This document shows positions 33,681-44,841 of a stretch of 64,000 bases of DNA, piece after piece. Below the pieces are notes generated by a model, which was not told the origin of the DNA, made no database searches, and saw nothing but the letters and a program-made list of their open reading frames with translations. The stretch is from assembly GCF_001696605.3 (NCBI RefSeq), contig NZ_CP031716.1, positions 124,001 to 188,000 on the forward strand, written 5' to 3'. Source of the DNA: Acinetobacter wuhouensis. Its GTDB lineage: Bacteria > Pseudomonadota > Gammaproteobacteria > Pseudomonadales > Moraxellaceae. The translations under genes were made by a program, and so were the position numbers. The stretch's first letter is position 1; each line of letters starts with the position of its first letter.

Positions 33681-36389
33681 ATGGCGTATTACGGTGATAC
33701 TGACGCGCAGGAAACTCAAGAATGGCAAGATGCCTTTGATTCTGTGTTACAACATATGGGTACAGAACGTGCTGCTTTCTTATTGGAAAAGTTATATCAA
33801 CAAGCAATTTCTAAGCATGTTCCTATTCAACGTTTAAATACTCCCTATTTAAATACCATTCCAGTTGCGGAATCTCCAGCTATGCCTGGCGATCCAGATA
33901 TGGAACGTCGTATTCGTGCATTGATTCGTTGGAATGCGTTGGCGATGGTACTACGTGCCAATAAAACAGGTGATGATCTTGGTGGTCACTTGGCAAGCTT
34001 TGCATCTTCTGCAACGCTTTATGATGTGGGTTTTAACCATTTCTTCCGTGCCAATAGTGACAGCTTTGGCGGTGACATGATTTATTACCAAGGTCATTGT
34101 GCGCCAGGGATTTATGCACGTTCTTTCTTGGAAGGTCGTTTAACTGAAGATCAATTAAATAATTTCCGTCGTGAAGTCAGTGGTCAAGGTCTTTCAAGCT
34201 ATCCGCATCCATATTTGATGCCTGATTATTGGCAGTTCCCAACGGTATCGATGGGTCTAGGTCCGATTATGTCGATCTATCAAGCGCACATTCAAAAGTA
34301 TTTGATGAACCGTGGTTTGATCAAAGAAGAAGATCGTAAAGTGTGGGCTTATCTCGGTGATGGTGAAATGGATGAGCCTGAAAGTCTAGGCGCAATTTCG
34401 CTGGCTGGTCGTGAGAAGCTAGATAACTTGATTTGGGTGGTGAACTGTAATTTACAGCGCCTAGATGGTCCAGTGCGTGGTAATGGTAAAATCATTCAAG
34501 AACTTGAGTCGGTTTTCCGTGGTGCTGGCTGGCGCGTGATAAAAGTTGTTTGGGGTCGTCATTGGGACTCCTTACTTGATAAAGATACTTCTGGTGCATT
34601 AAAAGCACGTATGGAAGAAGCTGTTGATGGTGATTATCAACGTTATCAAGTAAAAGGTGGTGCATATACACGTGAGAAATTCTTCGGTAAATATCCAGAA
34701 GCTGCTGAATTAGTTAAAAACCTCAGCGATGAAGATATTGATAATCTAAATCGTGGTGGACATGACCCATACAAAGTTTATGCAGCGTATGCAGCAGCGA
34801 TGACCAGTAATGGTCAACCTACCGTAATTCTTGCGAAAACGGTGAAAGGTTATGGCTTGTCGGATGAGATTGAAGCAGTCAATAAAACGCATCAAATCAA
34901 GAAAATGCAAATTGATTCTTTGAAGTATGTGCGTGATCGTTTCAACTTGCCATTTACCGATGATCAACTTCAAGACGTTCCACTATATCGTCCAAGTGAA
35001 AATTCACCTGAAATAAAATACATGAAAGCGCGCCGTGAAAGTTTAGGTGGTTATTTACCTGCACGTCGTAAAGAAAGTGAAGTATTACAAATTCCTGAAC
35101 TTTCAGCATTTGATGGTGTGTTGAAAGGCAGTGGTGATAAAGAACAATCGACTACGATGTTAATGGTGCGTTTGATTGCTGCATTGTTGAAAGACAAGGC
35201 GATTAAAGACCGTGTTGTGCCTATCGTACCTGATGAAGCACGTACTTTCGGTTTGGAAGGGATGTTCCGTCAGTTAGGGATCTACGCTGCTCATGGTCAA
35301 AAATATACGCCAGAAGACCAAGAACAGTTGATGAACTACCGTGAAGCTAAAGATGGTCACATGCTTCAAGAAGGGATCAATGAAGCCGGTGCGATGAGTG
35401 CTTGGTCTGCATTGGGTACTAGTTATTCAACCAATAACTTGCCAATGATTCCGATGTATATGTATTACTCGATGTTTGGTTTCCAACGTATTGGTGATAT
35501 TGCATGGGCAGCTGGTGATTCACAGGCTCAAGGTTTCTTACTCGGTGCGACAGCAGGTCGTACAACCTTGAACGGTGAAGGTTTACAGCACCAAGATGGT
35601 CATTCTCATATCTTGGCAAATACCATTCCAAATTGTGTGTCTTACGACCCTTGTTTTGGTTATGAGTTGGCTGTGATTGTGCATGATGGTTTAAAACGCA
35701 TGTATGTCAATCAAGAACGTGTGTTCTATTACTTAACAGTGATGAATGAAAACTACGAACACCCAGAAATGCCTGAAGGCGTGGAAGAGGGGATTAAACG
35801 TGGTATGTATCAGTTTGAAAAAGACGAAAAAGCCACTGTTCAATTACTCGGTTCTGGTGTGATTCTGCGTGAAGTGATCAAAGCCGCGAAAATCCTACGT
35901 GATGAATATCAAATCCATTCTAACGTGTGGAGCGTGACCAGCTTTAACGAATTGGCACGTGATGGTATGGCTGTTGAAGAATATAACCGCTTACATCCAC
36001 TTGAAGATGGTCAGGAATCTTGGGTGTCTAAGCAGTTGCGTGATACTGACGGTATTGTGGTTTCTGCAACAGATCATATGCGCGCATATAGCGAACAAAT
36101 CCGTGCTTATCTTCCAGATGGTCGTCCATTTGTCGCATTAGGTACTGATGGTTATGGTCGTTCTGATACGCGTGGTAATTTACGTAGCTATTTTGGTGTA
36201 GATGCTGCACATATCGTTGTTGCGACATTGAAAAAATTAGCGGATGAAGGTGAAGTGGATGCACGCTTAGTAAAAGATGCAATTTCTTCATTTGAGTTGG
36301 ATGTAGATCGTCCAGTCGCTTGGTTACCGCAAGCTCATCCATCTGTACAAGAAGTTGCAGCCTATGCTGAACCAACTGAGGAGAAATAA
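33681..36389 (+). CDS. aceE: Pyruvate dehydrogenase E1 component, homodimeric
   Basis: Thiamine-diphosphate E1 of the pyruvate dehydrogenase complex; 902 residues, close to the E. coli length. Decarboxylates pyruvate and transfers the acetyl group to lipoate on AceF. Seen: HLASFASSATLYDVGFNHFF region, LGDGEMDEPESLGAI (TPP-binding GDG motif at about 223), EARTFGLEGMFRQLGIY and GQHQDGHS-type EGLQHQDGHSHI. The GAGTAGGCGAGAA site precedes the ATG. aceF follows after 2 bp, so the two form an operon. No lpd gene lies here. Confidence 0.96.
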   Translation: MAYYGDTDAQETQEWQDAFDSVLQHMGTERAAFLLEKLYQQAISKHVPIQRLNTPYLNTIPVAESPAMPGDPDMERRIRALIRWNALAMVLRANKTGDDLGGHLASFASSATLYDVGFNHFFRANSDSFGGDMIYYQGHCAPGIYARSFLEGRLTEDQLNNFRREVSGQGLSSYPHPYLMPDYWQFPTVSMGLGPIMSIYQAHIQKYLMNRGLIKEEDRKVWAYLGDGEMDEPESLGAISLAGREKLDNLIWVVNCNLQRLDGPVRGNGKIIQELESVFRGAGWRVIKVVWGRHWDSLLDKDTSGALKARMEEAVDGDYQRYQVKGGAYTREKFFGKYPEAAELVKNLSDEDIDNLNRGGHDPYKVYAAYAAAMTSNGQPTVILAKTVKGYGLSDEIEAVNKTHQIKKMQIDSLKYVRDRFNLPFTDDQLQDVPLYRPSENSPEIKYMKARRESLGGYLPARRKESEVLQIPELSAFDGVLKGSGDKEQSTTMLMVRLIAALLKDKAIKDRVVPIVPDEARTFGLEGMFRQLGIYAAHGQKYTPEDQEQLMNYREAKDGHMLQEGINEAGAMSAWSALGTSYSTNNLPMIPMYMYYSMFGFQRIGDIAWAAGDSQAQGFLLGATAGRTTLNGEGLQHQDGHSHILANTIPNCVSYDPCFGYELAVIVHDGLKRMYVNQERVFYYLTVMNENYEHPEMPEGVEEGIKRGMYQFEKDEKATVQLLGSGVILREVIKAAKILRDEYQIHSNVWSVTSFNELARDGMAVEEYNRLHPLEDGQESWVSKQLRDTDGIVVSATDHMRAYSEQIRAYLPDGRPFVALGTDGYGRSDTRGNLRSYFGVDAAHIVVATLKKLADEGEVDARLVKDAISSFELDVDRPVAWLPQAHPSVQEVAAYAEPTEEK

Positions 36390-36391
36390 TA

Positions 36392-38362
36392 ATGCAAATT
36401 AAAACTCCTGATATTGGTGTAGATAAAGCCACTGTCGCTGAAATTTTAGTGAAAGTGGGTGACACAATTGCAGTCGACGATAGCATTGTGTTGCTTGAGT
36501 CAGATAAAGCCTCTGTTGAAGTGCCAAGCACTTCGGCAGGTGTGGTGAAAAGTATTGCTGTTGCTGAGGGCGATCAAGTTTCAGAAGGTGAAGTGCTGAT
36601 CGAAGTTGAAGCTGCTGAAGCGGAAACAACACAATCAGAGCCTGCACAAGTTGAAGAAAAAGCTGAAGCAGTCCCTGCACAAACTGAAACAGTGACAGAA
36701 CAGCCTAAAACTACGACTGCACCTACAGCAACAACATCACAGACAGTTGAAGTGAAAGTCCCTGATATTGGTGTGGAAAAAGCCCTTGTCGGTGAAATCC
36801 TTGTTAAAGTCGGCGATGAAATTGCAGTAGACGATAGCATCGTGGTGGTTGAGTCTGACAAAGCGACTGTAGAAGTTCCAAGTACAGTGGCAGGTACAGT
36901 TGAAAGCGTGATCGTCAAAGAAGGCGATAGCGTCAAAGAAGGTGTGGTTTTAATCACGGTTAAAACAACTTCTGCTCAAACTACAGCACCTGTTATCGAA
37001 ACAAAACAAGTTGCAGTTGTGGCATCGACACCTACTGAAGCACCGAAAGTGGAAGCGAAGCCTGCACAATCAGGACCTGTAGACATTGCTGTACCTGATC
37101 TAGGTGTGGACAAGGCTTCAGTGTCTGAAATTTTGGTCAGTGTTGGTGATCGTGTTGAAAAAGATCAAAGCCTTGTTGTGGTTGAGTCTGACAAAGCTTC
37201 AGTTGAAGTACCAAGTACTGTCTCTGGTACGATCAAAGCGATTCATGTCAGCGAAAATCAAAGCGTCAAACAAGGTATGCCTTTGGTCACGATTGAAGGT
37301 GTTGCTGATGTACAGCCATCGGAAGTTGCTCAAGAAAAAGTGGTAGCACCAGTTGCTGAAACGAAAACTGCACCTAAAGCTGAAAAAGCTGTTGAGTCAC
37401 ACGCGCCTGTAGCGGATGGTTCGGATAAACTCAGCAAAGCGCAACAAGCTGAAAATGCCAAAGTCTATGCAGGCCCTGCGGTACGTAAACTCGCTCGTGA
37501 ACTCGGCGTATTATTGGCACAAGTTGAGTCTTCAGGTCCGCATGATCGTGTGGTGAAAGAAGATGTTTTTGCTTATGTGAAACAACGCTTAACTGCACCG
37601 CAACCTGTACAAACAGCCGCTGCACCAGTGGCTTCAGGTTTACCGGCATTACCAGACTTTAGTGCATTTGGCGGTAGTGAAATTGCGCCAATGACACGCT
37701 TACAGCAAGTGTCTGTACCGCAATTGTCATTAAATAATTTCATCCCGCAAGTGACACAGTTTGATTTGGCAGACATTACCGAGCTTGAAGCTTGGCGTGG
37801 TGAACTCAAAGGTAAATTTAAACAAGATGGTATTAGCTTAACGATTCTTGCGTTCATTGCTAAAGCTGTGGCTTTCTTACTGAAAGAAGAGCCGTATTTT
37901 GCAGGGCACTTGGCGGATGATCAAAAGTCTGTCGTACTCCGCAATGAAATTCACATGGGTATTGCAGTTGCTACGCCTGATGGTTTGACCGTACCTGTAT
38001 TGCGTAATCCTGATCAAAAATCAATTAAGCAAATTGCGATTGAACTCGGTGAGCTGAGTAAAAAAGCCCGTGATAAAAAACTTTCTCCGAAAGACTTACA
38101 AGGTGCAAACTTTACCATTACCAGTCTAGGTTCGATTGGTGGAACCGCATTTACGCCTTTAGTGAATTGGCCACAAGTAGCGATTTTGGGTATTTCACCT
38201 GCAACCATGCAACCTGTGTGGAATGGTGAAGGCTTTGATCCGAAGCTGATGTTGCCATTGTCATTGTCATACGATCACCGTGTGATCAATGGTGCGGATG
38301 CTGCACGTTTTACCAATAAATTAACTAAGCTATTAGCAGATATTCGTAATATTTTGCTCTAA
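36392..38362 (+). CDS. aceF: Dihydrolipoyllysine-residue acetyltransferase, three lipoyl domains
   Basis: E2 core of the pyruvate dehydrogenase complex, 656 residues. Three lipoyl domains with the ESDKA motif have modified lysines at about 39, 157 and 268, separated by Ala/Pro/Glu-rich linkers. An E3-binding domain (GPAVRKLARELGVLLAQV, about 362) follows, and then a catalytic domain ending in YDHRVINGADAARF with His629 and the DHRxxNG signature. The three-domain form is as in E. coli. A terminator closes the operon at 38386. Confidence 0.95.
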   Translation: MQIKTPDIGVDKATVAEILVKVGDTIAVDDSIVLLESDKASVEVPSTSAGVVKSIAVAEGDQVSEGEVLIEVEAAEAETTQSEPAQVEEKAEAVPAQTETVTEQPKTTTAPTATTSQTVEVKVPDIGVEKALVGEILVKVGDEIAVDDSIVVVESDKATVEVPSTVAGTVESVIVKEGDSVKEGVVLITVKTTSAQTTAPVIETKQVAVVASTPTEAPKVEAKPAQSGPVDIAVPDLGVDKASVSEILVSVGDRVEKDQSLVVVESDKASVEVPSTVSGTIKAIHVSENQSVKQGMPLVTIEGVADVQPSEVAQEKVVAPVAETKTAPKAEKAVESHAPVADGSDKLSKAQQAENAKVYAGPAVRKLARELGVLLAQVESSGPHDRVVKEDVFAYVKQRLTAPQPVQTAAAPVASGLPALPDFSAFGGSEIAPMTRLQQVSVPQLSLNNFIPQVTQFDLADITELEAWRGELKGKFKQDGISLTILAFIAKAVAFLLKEEPYFAGHLADDQKSVVLRNEIHMGIAVATPDGLTVPVLRNPDQKSIKQIAIELGELSKKARDKKLSPKDLQGANFTITSLGSIGGTAFTPLVNWPQVAILGISPATMQPVWNGEGFDPKLMLPLSLSYDHRVINGADAARFTNKLTKLLADIRNILL

Positions 38363-38385
38363 GTTAAAATTGAGTTTGAAATGAA

Positions 38386-38410
38386 ACCTCGCTACGGCGG
38401 GGTTTTTTTT
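38386..38410 (+). terminator. Intrinsic terminator of aceEF
   Basis: ACCTCGC (38386-38392) pairs with GCGGGGT (38397-38403) with one G-U pair around a TACG tetraloop, followed by eight T residues. Confidence 0.92.
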
Positions 38411-38489
38411 GTAGTAAGGAATTTATTGATGTGCTTTGGATAAATGTCATTGAAAATAAGTCAAATGCTCTTTAAAATAAACTCACACT

Positions 38490-38635
38490 TCATTGGGGAG
38501 TAGCCGCTATTCATTTTTAAAATGAATAGGTGATGATCAACATAATTGTTCAACAGAACATGGTCATCATAGCAAAGAACCAATTTTGCTGAATTTTCAA
38601 ATATTTCGGCAAAGTTTTGTTGGCAAGACCTTTGA
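38490..38635 (+). promoter_or_regulatory. yybP-ykoY (Mn2+) riboswitch
   Basis: The two conserved loop sequences of the class are present: GGGGAGTAGCC (38495-38505) and GGCAAGACCTTTG (38622-38634). Between them are a perfect CTATTCATT/AATGAATAG hairpin (38507-38529), a 9-bp TGATGATCA/TGGTCATCA stem (38531-38539/38561-38569, one G-U), and an inner TGTTC/GAACA hairpin. The class senses Mn2+ and often controls Mn exporters, which fits the Gdt1/UPF0016 gene downstream. Confidence 0.88.
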
Positions 38636-38672
38636 TTTATCACTCCGCGTTGGATAGGTGACTATTCATATT

Positions 38673-38713
38673 GGCTAGCAGGAGGGATAAGTCATCGGTA
38701 AATATTGCTAGCC
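38673..38713 (+). promoter_or_regulatory. Expression-platform hairpin enclosing a Shine-Dalgarno-like AGGAGGG
   Basis: GGCTAGCA (38673-38680) pairs perfectly with TGCTAGCC (38706-38713); GGAGGG (38681-38686) lies at the edge of the 25-base loop. The loop is 40 bases before the ATG. CTATTCAT (38662-38669) repeats the 5' strand of the aptamer hairpin and could compete for its partner. Confidence 0.6.
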
Positions 38714-38725
38714 AGAGACTCCGAC

Positions 38726-39304
38726 ATGTTACATGCCTTCCTCATCTCTTTAGTGGTTGTTGCTTTATCCGAAATGGGCGATAAAACACAATTACTCGCA
38801 TTACTTCTTGCTGCACGTTTTCGTAAACCTGTTCCTATTCTCATTGCTATTTTTTTAGCAACAGTTGTCAATCATGGTGTTTCTGCTGTACTTGGACAGT
38901 GGATTACCACGGTGTTGAGCCCTACTATTTTGTTATGGATTGTATCGCTTGGTTTTATTGCTATGGCTGGATGGATGTTGATTCCAGATGAATTAGATGA
39001 TGAATCTGAAAGTATCAATAAATGGCAAAAATATGGAGTTTTTGGCGCAACTTTTGTACTATTTTTCCTTGCGGAAATTGGCGATAAAACCCAAATTGCC
39101 ACAGTCGCTTTAGCTGCACGCTTTGACAGTATCGGTTGGGTGACTTTAGGAACTACGCTTGGGATCATGTTGGTGAATGCTCCAGCAGTATTCATTGGCA
39201 ATAAATTGGCAGATAAGCTACCGATTTCCCTGATTCATAAAATTGGCGCTGCGATTTTCTTGATCATTGGTGTAGCTGCACTGGTACAACATTATTTTTT
39301 CTAA
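38726..39304 (+). CDS. Gdt1/UPF0016 family manganese exporter, MneA-like
   Basis: The 192-residue protein has six membrane helices and two copies of the family motif, SEMGDKTQLLALL near residue 14 and AEIGDKTQIATVALAARF near 120, characteristic of UPF0016/TMEM165 cation transporters. Bacterial members export Mn2+. The yybP-ykoY riboswitch directly upstream supports this role. The ATG at 38726 begins the standard N-terminus (MLHAFLISLVVVAL) and has AGAG eight bases before it; an in-frame TTG at 38705 is an alternative start. A terminator follows at 39333. Confidence 0.9.
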   Translation: MLHAFLISLVVVALSEMGDKTQLLALLLAARFRKPVPILIAIFLATVVNHGVSAVLGQWITTVLSPTILLWIVSLGFIAMAGWMLIPDELDDESESINKWQKYGVFGATFVLFFLAEIGDKTQIATVALAARFDSIGWVTLGTTLGIMLVNAPAVFIGNKLADKLPISLIHKIGAAIFLIIGVAALVQHYFF

Positions 39305-39332
39305 AAACTCATTCCATCCTTTCATTATCTTT

Positions 39333-39364
39333 AAAAAAACCTTACCTAATGTAAGGTTTTTTTA
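39333..39364 (+). terminator. Intrinsic terminator after the Gdt1-family gene
   Basis: ACCTTAC (39339-39345) and GTAAGGT (39351-39357), loop CTAAT, with A-run before and T-run after. Confidence 0.93.
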
Positions 39365-39494
39365 TTTTTTGAGAATAATCACACAAATTATTATTCAACT
39401 TCTGTTGTATATTTATTGTAACTTTAAAGAAAACCTTATATGTTGTAAGTGATAAGTAAAGATTTATTTTAAAAAAGGTTTTGGGGTTTTCACA

Positions 39495-40292
39495 ATGGCT
39501 TTAGATCGCACCACGTCGCAGGTTTTGTATGATGATGGCATACATAAATGCATCAGTTTTACCAGTTTGGTTAAAGGAGAAGGCGTACAAGCCAACCAGT
39601 TTTTGATCTTAAATAATGAGCGTGCTGCTGTTTTAGATCCAGGTGGTGATTTAACTTATGTTCCTTTAACTATGGAACTGAATAAATATACTCGTCTACA
39701 AAACCTAGATTATGTGATGGCATCTCACCAAGACCCTGACATTATCACGTCAATGCCACGTTGGTTGGTCTATACCGATGCTAAAGTGGTTGCATCTAAG
39801 TTGTGGGCACGTTTCTTACCGCATTTAAACTCAGCATTTATGAGTGATCGTATGAAAGGTGGTTGGTTGGAGCGTTTGATTGAGCTTCCAGACCAAGGCG
39901 GTTCTATTCCATTGGGGAAAACTGAAATTAAAGTAATTCCTGCACATTTCTTACATTCAGTGGGTAATTTCCAATTTTATGACCCAATTTCTAAAATTTT
40001 ATTCTCTGGGGATATGGGGGCATCAATTGTAGATGACGCTTCAACGCCTATTGATGATTTTAATGCCCATATTCCGACGATGCGTGGTTTCCACCAACGT
40101 TATATGTGTACTAACCGTGTAATTCGCCTTTGGGTGAAAATGGTTCGTCAAATGGATATTGAAATGATTGTGCCACAGCATGGTAAGCCATTTGTGGGCA
40201 AAGATATGATCAATCAATTCCTCGACTGGATTGAAAATTTACAATGTGGCGTAGATTTAATGGACGAATCCGTATTTACTTATCCGCGATAA
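39495..40292 (+). CDS. MBL-fold oxygen-binding di-iron domain protein
   Basis: The 265-residue metallo-beta-lactamase-fold protein resembles the diiron domain of flavodiiron (FprA) proteins but lacks the C-terminal flavodoxin. Seen: NQFLILNNERAAVLDPGG near 36, SHQDPDIITSMP (about 77-88) where the metal HxExD is replaced by a HQDPD variant, HFLHSVGNFQFYD, LFSGDMGAS and a late VPQHGKPF. Such proteins are often annotated as di-iron oxygen-binding domain proteins; activity is unknown. The next gene lies after two hairpins. Confidence 0.82.
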   Translation: MALDRTTSQVLYDDGIHKCISFTSLVKGEGVQANQFLILNNERAAVLDPGGDLTYVPLTMELNKYTRLQNLDYVMASHQDPDIITSMPRWLVYTDAKVVASKLWARFLPHLNSAFMSDRMKGGWLERLIELPDQGGSIPLGKTEIKVIPAHFLHSVGNFQFYDPISKILFSGDMGASIVDDASTPIDDFNAHIPTMRGFHQRYMCTNRVIRLWVKMVRQMDIEMIVPQHGKPFVGKDMINQFLDWIENLQCGVDLMDESVFTYPR

Positions 40293-40313
40293 AATATACA
40301 AAAAGTTCACTAA

Positions 40314-40345
40314 AAAATATTGTGTTTGGGAATATTTTTTTTTAG
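40314..40345 (+). terminator. A/T-rich terminator-like hairpin after the MBL gene
   Basis: AATATT (40317-40322 region) and AATATT (40331-40336 region) enclose GTGTTTGGG and are followed by an eight-base T-run. The stem is weak. Confidence 0.45.
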
Positions 40346-40370
40346 GATTTAAGTCGCCAAAATCTATTTT

Positions 40371-40409
40371 AAACCTCTTTTACTGAATTAAAGTGAAAGA
40401 GGTTTTTTT
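40371..40409 (+). terminator. Strong terminator just upstream of the YkgJ-type gene
   Basis: AAACCTCTTT (40371-40380) pairs with AAAGAGGTTT (40396-40405), then a T-run to 40409. It is 22 bases before the next start codon, so it isolates the small Cys-protein gene or acts as an attenuator. Confidence 0.85.
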
Positions 40410-40430
40410 GACCACGAGAATTTTAAAAAT

Positions 40431-40796
40431 ATGTTGTCTCAAATCCCTGCACAGGATGCGTGCTTAAGCTGTGGGGCGTGTTGCGCCTTTTTTCGAGTGT
40501 CTTTTTATTGGGCTGAGGGAGAGATCATGCCTGATGAAGTCGTCGAAGAATTAACCCCTGTTTATTCATGTATGAAAGGAACCAATCAAAAAAATCCACG
40601 TTGTGTCATGCTATCTGGTGAGATCGGGCAACAGGTCAGTTGCACTATGTATGAACAACGGAGTTCTTCATGTAAAGAAGTCCAAGCAGGCGATGCCCAG
40701 TGTAATAAAGCGCGTGCTGCACATAATTTAATTCCTTTGATCGAAATTGAACCTGTATTGCCGAGTAATGATGAAGATTTTGATCAAGTCTGTTGA
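40431..40796 (+). CDS. YkgJ family cysteine-cluster protein
   Basis: The 121-residue protein has nine cysteines at 11, 14, 17, 18, 47, 58, 71, 81 and 91, in the arrangement of the YkgJ/UPF0153 family (CLSCGACC, PRCVML, SCTMYEQR, SCKEVQAGDAQC). These proteins are thought to hold a metal or iron-sulfur centre; no function is proven. The first codon follows a terminator hairpin, so it probably has its own promoter in the short gap. Confidence 0.88.
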   Translation: MLSQIPAQDACLSCGACCAFFRVSFYWAEGEIMPDEVVEELTPVYSCMKGTNQKNPRCVMLSGEIGQQVSCTMYEQRSSSCKEVQAGDAQCNKARAAHNLIPLIEIEPVLPSNDEDFDQVC

Positions 40797-40990
40797 TTTG
40801 AATAGATGAGCCTCATCAACATGCTCTTTTTTGGGTTATTGTCAAGAAATGTTGACGTATTTAGGCTCTCAGATGAATTATAAATCTAGCTTGATACTAT
40901 CAAAACGTATTTATAATTCATTTATTATTTTGAATAAGCGCCTGAAAATTTAAGTAAAATAAAGAATCAAAGAATTCCTGATAATAAAAA

Positions 40991-41020
40991 ATGAAATTTA
41001 AACTGAAATTTGTATATAAT
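40991..41020 (+). promoter_or_regulatory. Putative guaB promoter
   Basis: TATAAT (41015-41020) is a perfect -10, with a TG two bases upstream. ATGAAA (40991-40996) at 18-base spacing is a fair -35. The start codon is 30 bases downstream. Confidence 0.55.
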
Positions 41021-41022
41021 AG

Positions 41023-42516
<1,494 letters not shown>

Positions 42517-42591
42517 TATTACACGCTTTTCGCTTCATTTAGTGTTTAGTTAAATGATCGAATGGCTTAGCCTTTTGTAGTGTTTTTATTG

Positions 42592-42622
42592 AAAAAAGCC
42601 GTCAGTTTATGACGGCTTTTTT
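42592..42622 (+). terminator. Intrinsic terminator after guaB
   Basis: GCCGTCA (42598-42604) and TGACGGC (42610-42616), loop GTTTA, with A-run and T-run. Confidence 0.94.
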
Positions 42623-42688
42623 ATTTTGGTGTAAAGTAATCGAATTGAAAAATTAATCGTTATGTAACACATAATAAGTGGGTAAAAG

Positions 42689-44020
42689 ATGAGTTATTTT
42701 GGAACAGACGGGATTCGTGGAAAATTTGGTGAACTCCCAATTACCCCAGAATTTGCACTTAAGTTAGGGTTTGCAGCAGGGAAAGTTTTAAAACAAATTA
42801 GTCCAAAATCAAAACCGATTGTGGTTTTAGGTAAAGATACACGTTTATCAGGGTATATTTTAGAAGCAGCATTACAAGCAGGTTTAAATGCCGCAGGTGT
42901 TTATGTACATTTGCTTGGTCCATTGCCAACGCCTGCGATTGCGCATCTAACCCGTGCATTACATGCCAACTTAGGTATCGTGATTTCAGCTTCACATAAT
43001 CCATATTTTGATAATGGGATTAAATTCTTCTCAGATGAAGGTAAAAAACTGCCAGATTCGATTCAAGAAGCCATTAACAAAGAGCTTGAAAATGACATTG
43101 TAATCGAAGACACCGCGAACTTGGGTAAAAGTGTTCGTGTTAAAGATGCCAATGGTCGTTATATTGAATTTTGTAAATCAACTTTCCCGTACCATTTCAA
43201 TTTACGCCATTTAAAAATTGTGGTGGATTGTGCCAATGGTGCGGCTTATAGCGTCGGTCCTGCGGTATTCCGTGAGTTGGGTGCAAAAGTGATTGCACTT
43301 TATAATGAGCCAGATGGTTTAAATATCAATAAAGATTGTGGTTCAACCCATCCTGAAAATTTACAAAAAGCAGTGATTGAACATCAGGCTGATCTTGGTG
43401 TGGCTTTTGATGGTGATGCAGATCGTGTTGTTTTAGTTGATCGTCATGGTAAGTTGGTCGATGGTGACCATATTCTGTATATTCTTGCGACTCAAGCTTC
43501 TCAAAAGCCTGCAGGGATTGTCGGTACAGTGATGAGTAATATGGCGCTCGAATTGGCACTTGAAAAAGCAGGGGTGCCTTTTGTCCGTGCCAAAGTGGGT
43601 GACCGCTATGTATTACAGAATCTTGAAGACAATAACTGGGTGACGGGTGGCGAACCATCAGGGCATATTTTGACTTTAGACAAGAGCACCACAGGTGACG
43701 CCATTATTGCAGCATTGCAAGTACTGACAGTGATGGTTGAGCAAAATAAAGCTTTAGACGAGTTGGTTGCAGACTTTAAAGTACTACCGAATGTCTTGGT
43801 GAATGTACGTTTGGAAGAAATGTTTGACCCTTATTCGATTCCTGCATTGGTCGCTGAATTTGATCAAGTCGAAGCAAAATTGAAAGGTCGTGGACGAATT
43901 TTGATTCGTAAATCAGGGACTGAACCGATTATCCGTGTTATGGTAGAAGGCGATGATTTGCAAGAAGTAACTGATTTAGCAAATCATTTAGCAGATGCTG
44001 TACGTAAAAATGCAGTTTGA
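42689..44020 (+). CDS. glmM: Phosphoglucosamine mutase
   Basis: Interconverts glucosamine-6-P and glucosamine-1-P on the way to UDP-GlcNAc for cell wall and LPS. 443 residues. [15 protein letters not shown] holds the phosphoserine (Ser102); DGDADRVV is the metal-binding loop, GEPSGH the sugar-binding loop, and [12 protein letters not shown] the phosphate-binding loop. Length is normal for the family. A terminator follows at 44057. Confidence 0.96.
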   Translation: MSYFGTDGIRGKFGELPITPEFALKLGFAAGKVLKQISPKSKPIVVLGKDTRLSGYILEAALQAGLNAAGVYVHLLGPLPTPAIAHLTRALHANLGIVISASHNPYFDNGIKFFSDEGKKLPDSIQEAINKELENDIVIEDTANLGKSVRVKDANGRYIEFCKSTFPYHFNLRHLKIVVDCANGAAYSVGPAVFRELGAKVIALYNEPDGLNINKDCGSTHPENLQKAVIEHQADLGVAFDGDADRVVLVDRHGKLVDGDHILYILATQASQKPAGIVGTVMSNMALELALEKAGVPFVRAKVGDRYVLQNLEDNNWVTGGEPSGHILTLDKSTTGDAIIAALQVLTVMVEQNKALDELVADFKVLPNVLVNVRLEEMFDPYSIPALVAEFDQVEAKLKGRGRILIRKSGTEPIIRVMVEGDDLQEVTDLANHLADAVRKNAV

Positions 44021-44056
44021 TGATTTTGACCTTTATTATTTTCAATAAAGAATAAA

Positions 44057-44088
44057 ATTAGGGTCTGATAACAGACCCTAATCTTTTT
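44057..44088 (+). terminator. Intrinsic terminator after glmM
   Basis: ATTAGGGTCTG (44057-44067) and CAGACCCTAAT (44072-44082) form a perfect 11-bp stem, loop ATAA, then CTTTTT. Confidence 0.93.
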
Positions 44089-44159
44089 AAATTGTAAGTT
44101 GTTTGATCAATTTCCCTTAGCCTCTTTGGATGAAAGAGCAGAATGCAAGGTTTAGGTTC

Positions 44160-44816
44160 ATGAGTGATGTGATTAAAGATTTAAGTGAGCTTCGTCTGAC
44201 TTATCAAAAAGGTGAACTACGTGAGGAACAGGTGGATACGCAACCACATGAGCAGTTCCTGAATTGGTTTAATTTGGCTTTAGAAGCAAAACTTCATGAA
44301 CCCTATGCGATGTCTTTGGCGACTGCCAATGCACAAGGACGTCCGCATGTTCGTACTGTATTACTGCGTGGTGCGACCGAAGCAGGTTATGACTTTTATA
44401 CCAATTATGACAGTCAAAAAGGTTTGGATTTAGCCGCTAATCCTTATGCAGAACTCTTATTTTATTGGCCGGAACTGGAACGACAAGTGCGTGTTAGTGG
44501 GCAAGTGACGAAAATTTCTTTAGAAGAATCGACAGACTATTATCACAAACGCCCACGTGATAGCCAAATCGCTGCGCATATCAGTACTCCGCAAAGTGGT
44601 GTGATTGAAAGTCGTGAGTTATTACAACAACGCTTCCAAGAATTACATGACCGAGTTGCTGATAAAACTGAATTGGCGAAACCTGAATTCTGGGGTGGTT
44701 ATCGTCTAGAGCCTGATTATTATGAATTTTGGCAAGGTCGTCCAAACCGTTTGCATGATCGTCTAACTTATGAAAAAACAGATGGTTTTTGGAAGTTACA
44801 GCGTTTAATGCCTTAA
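44160..44816 (+). CDS. pdxH: Pyridoxine/pyridoxamine 5'-phosphate oxidase
   Basis: FMN enzyme that makes pyridoxal phosphate; 218 residues, the same length as E. coli PdxH. Seen: AMSLATANAQGRPHVRTVLLRG near the FMN site (fragments given for recognition), FYTNYDSQKGLDLAANP, ERQVRVSGQV and the C-terminal YRLEPDYYEFWQGRPNRLHDR. The ATG at 44160 is used; an upstream ATG would add ten residues without support. recJ follows 25 bp later. Confidence 0.95.
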   Translation: MSDVIKDLSELRLTYQKGELREEQVDTQPHEQFLNWFNLALEAKLHEPYAMSLATANAQGRPHVRTVLLRGATEAGYDFYTNYDSQKGLDLAANPYAELLFYWPELERQVRVSGQVTKISLEESTDYYHKRPRDSQIAAHISTPQSGVIESRELLQQRFQELHDRVADKTELAKPEFWGGYRLEPDYYEFWQGRPNRLHDRLTYEKTDGFWKLQRLMP

Positions 44817-44841
44817 AAATATTCCTAAGCATTCATTTAAA

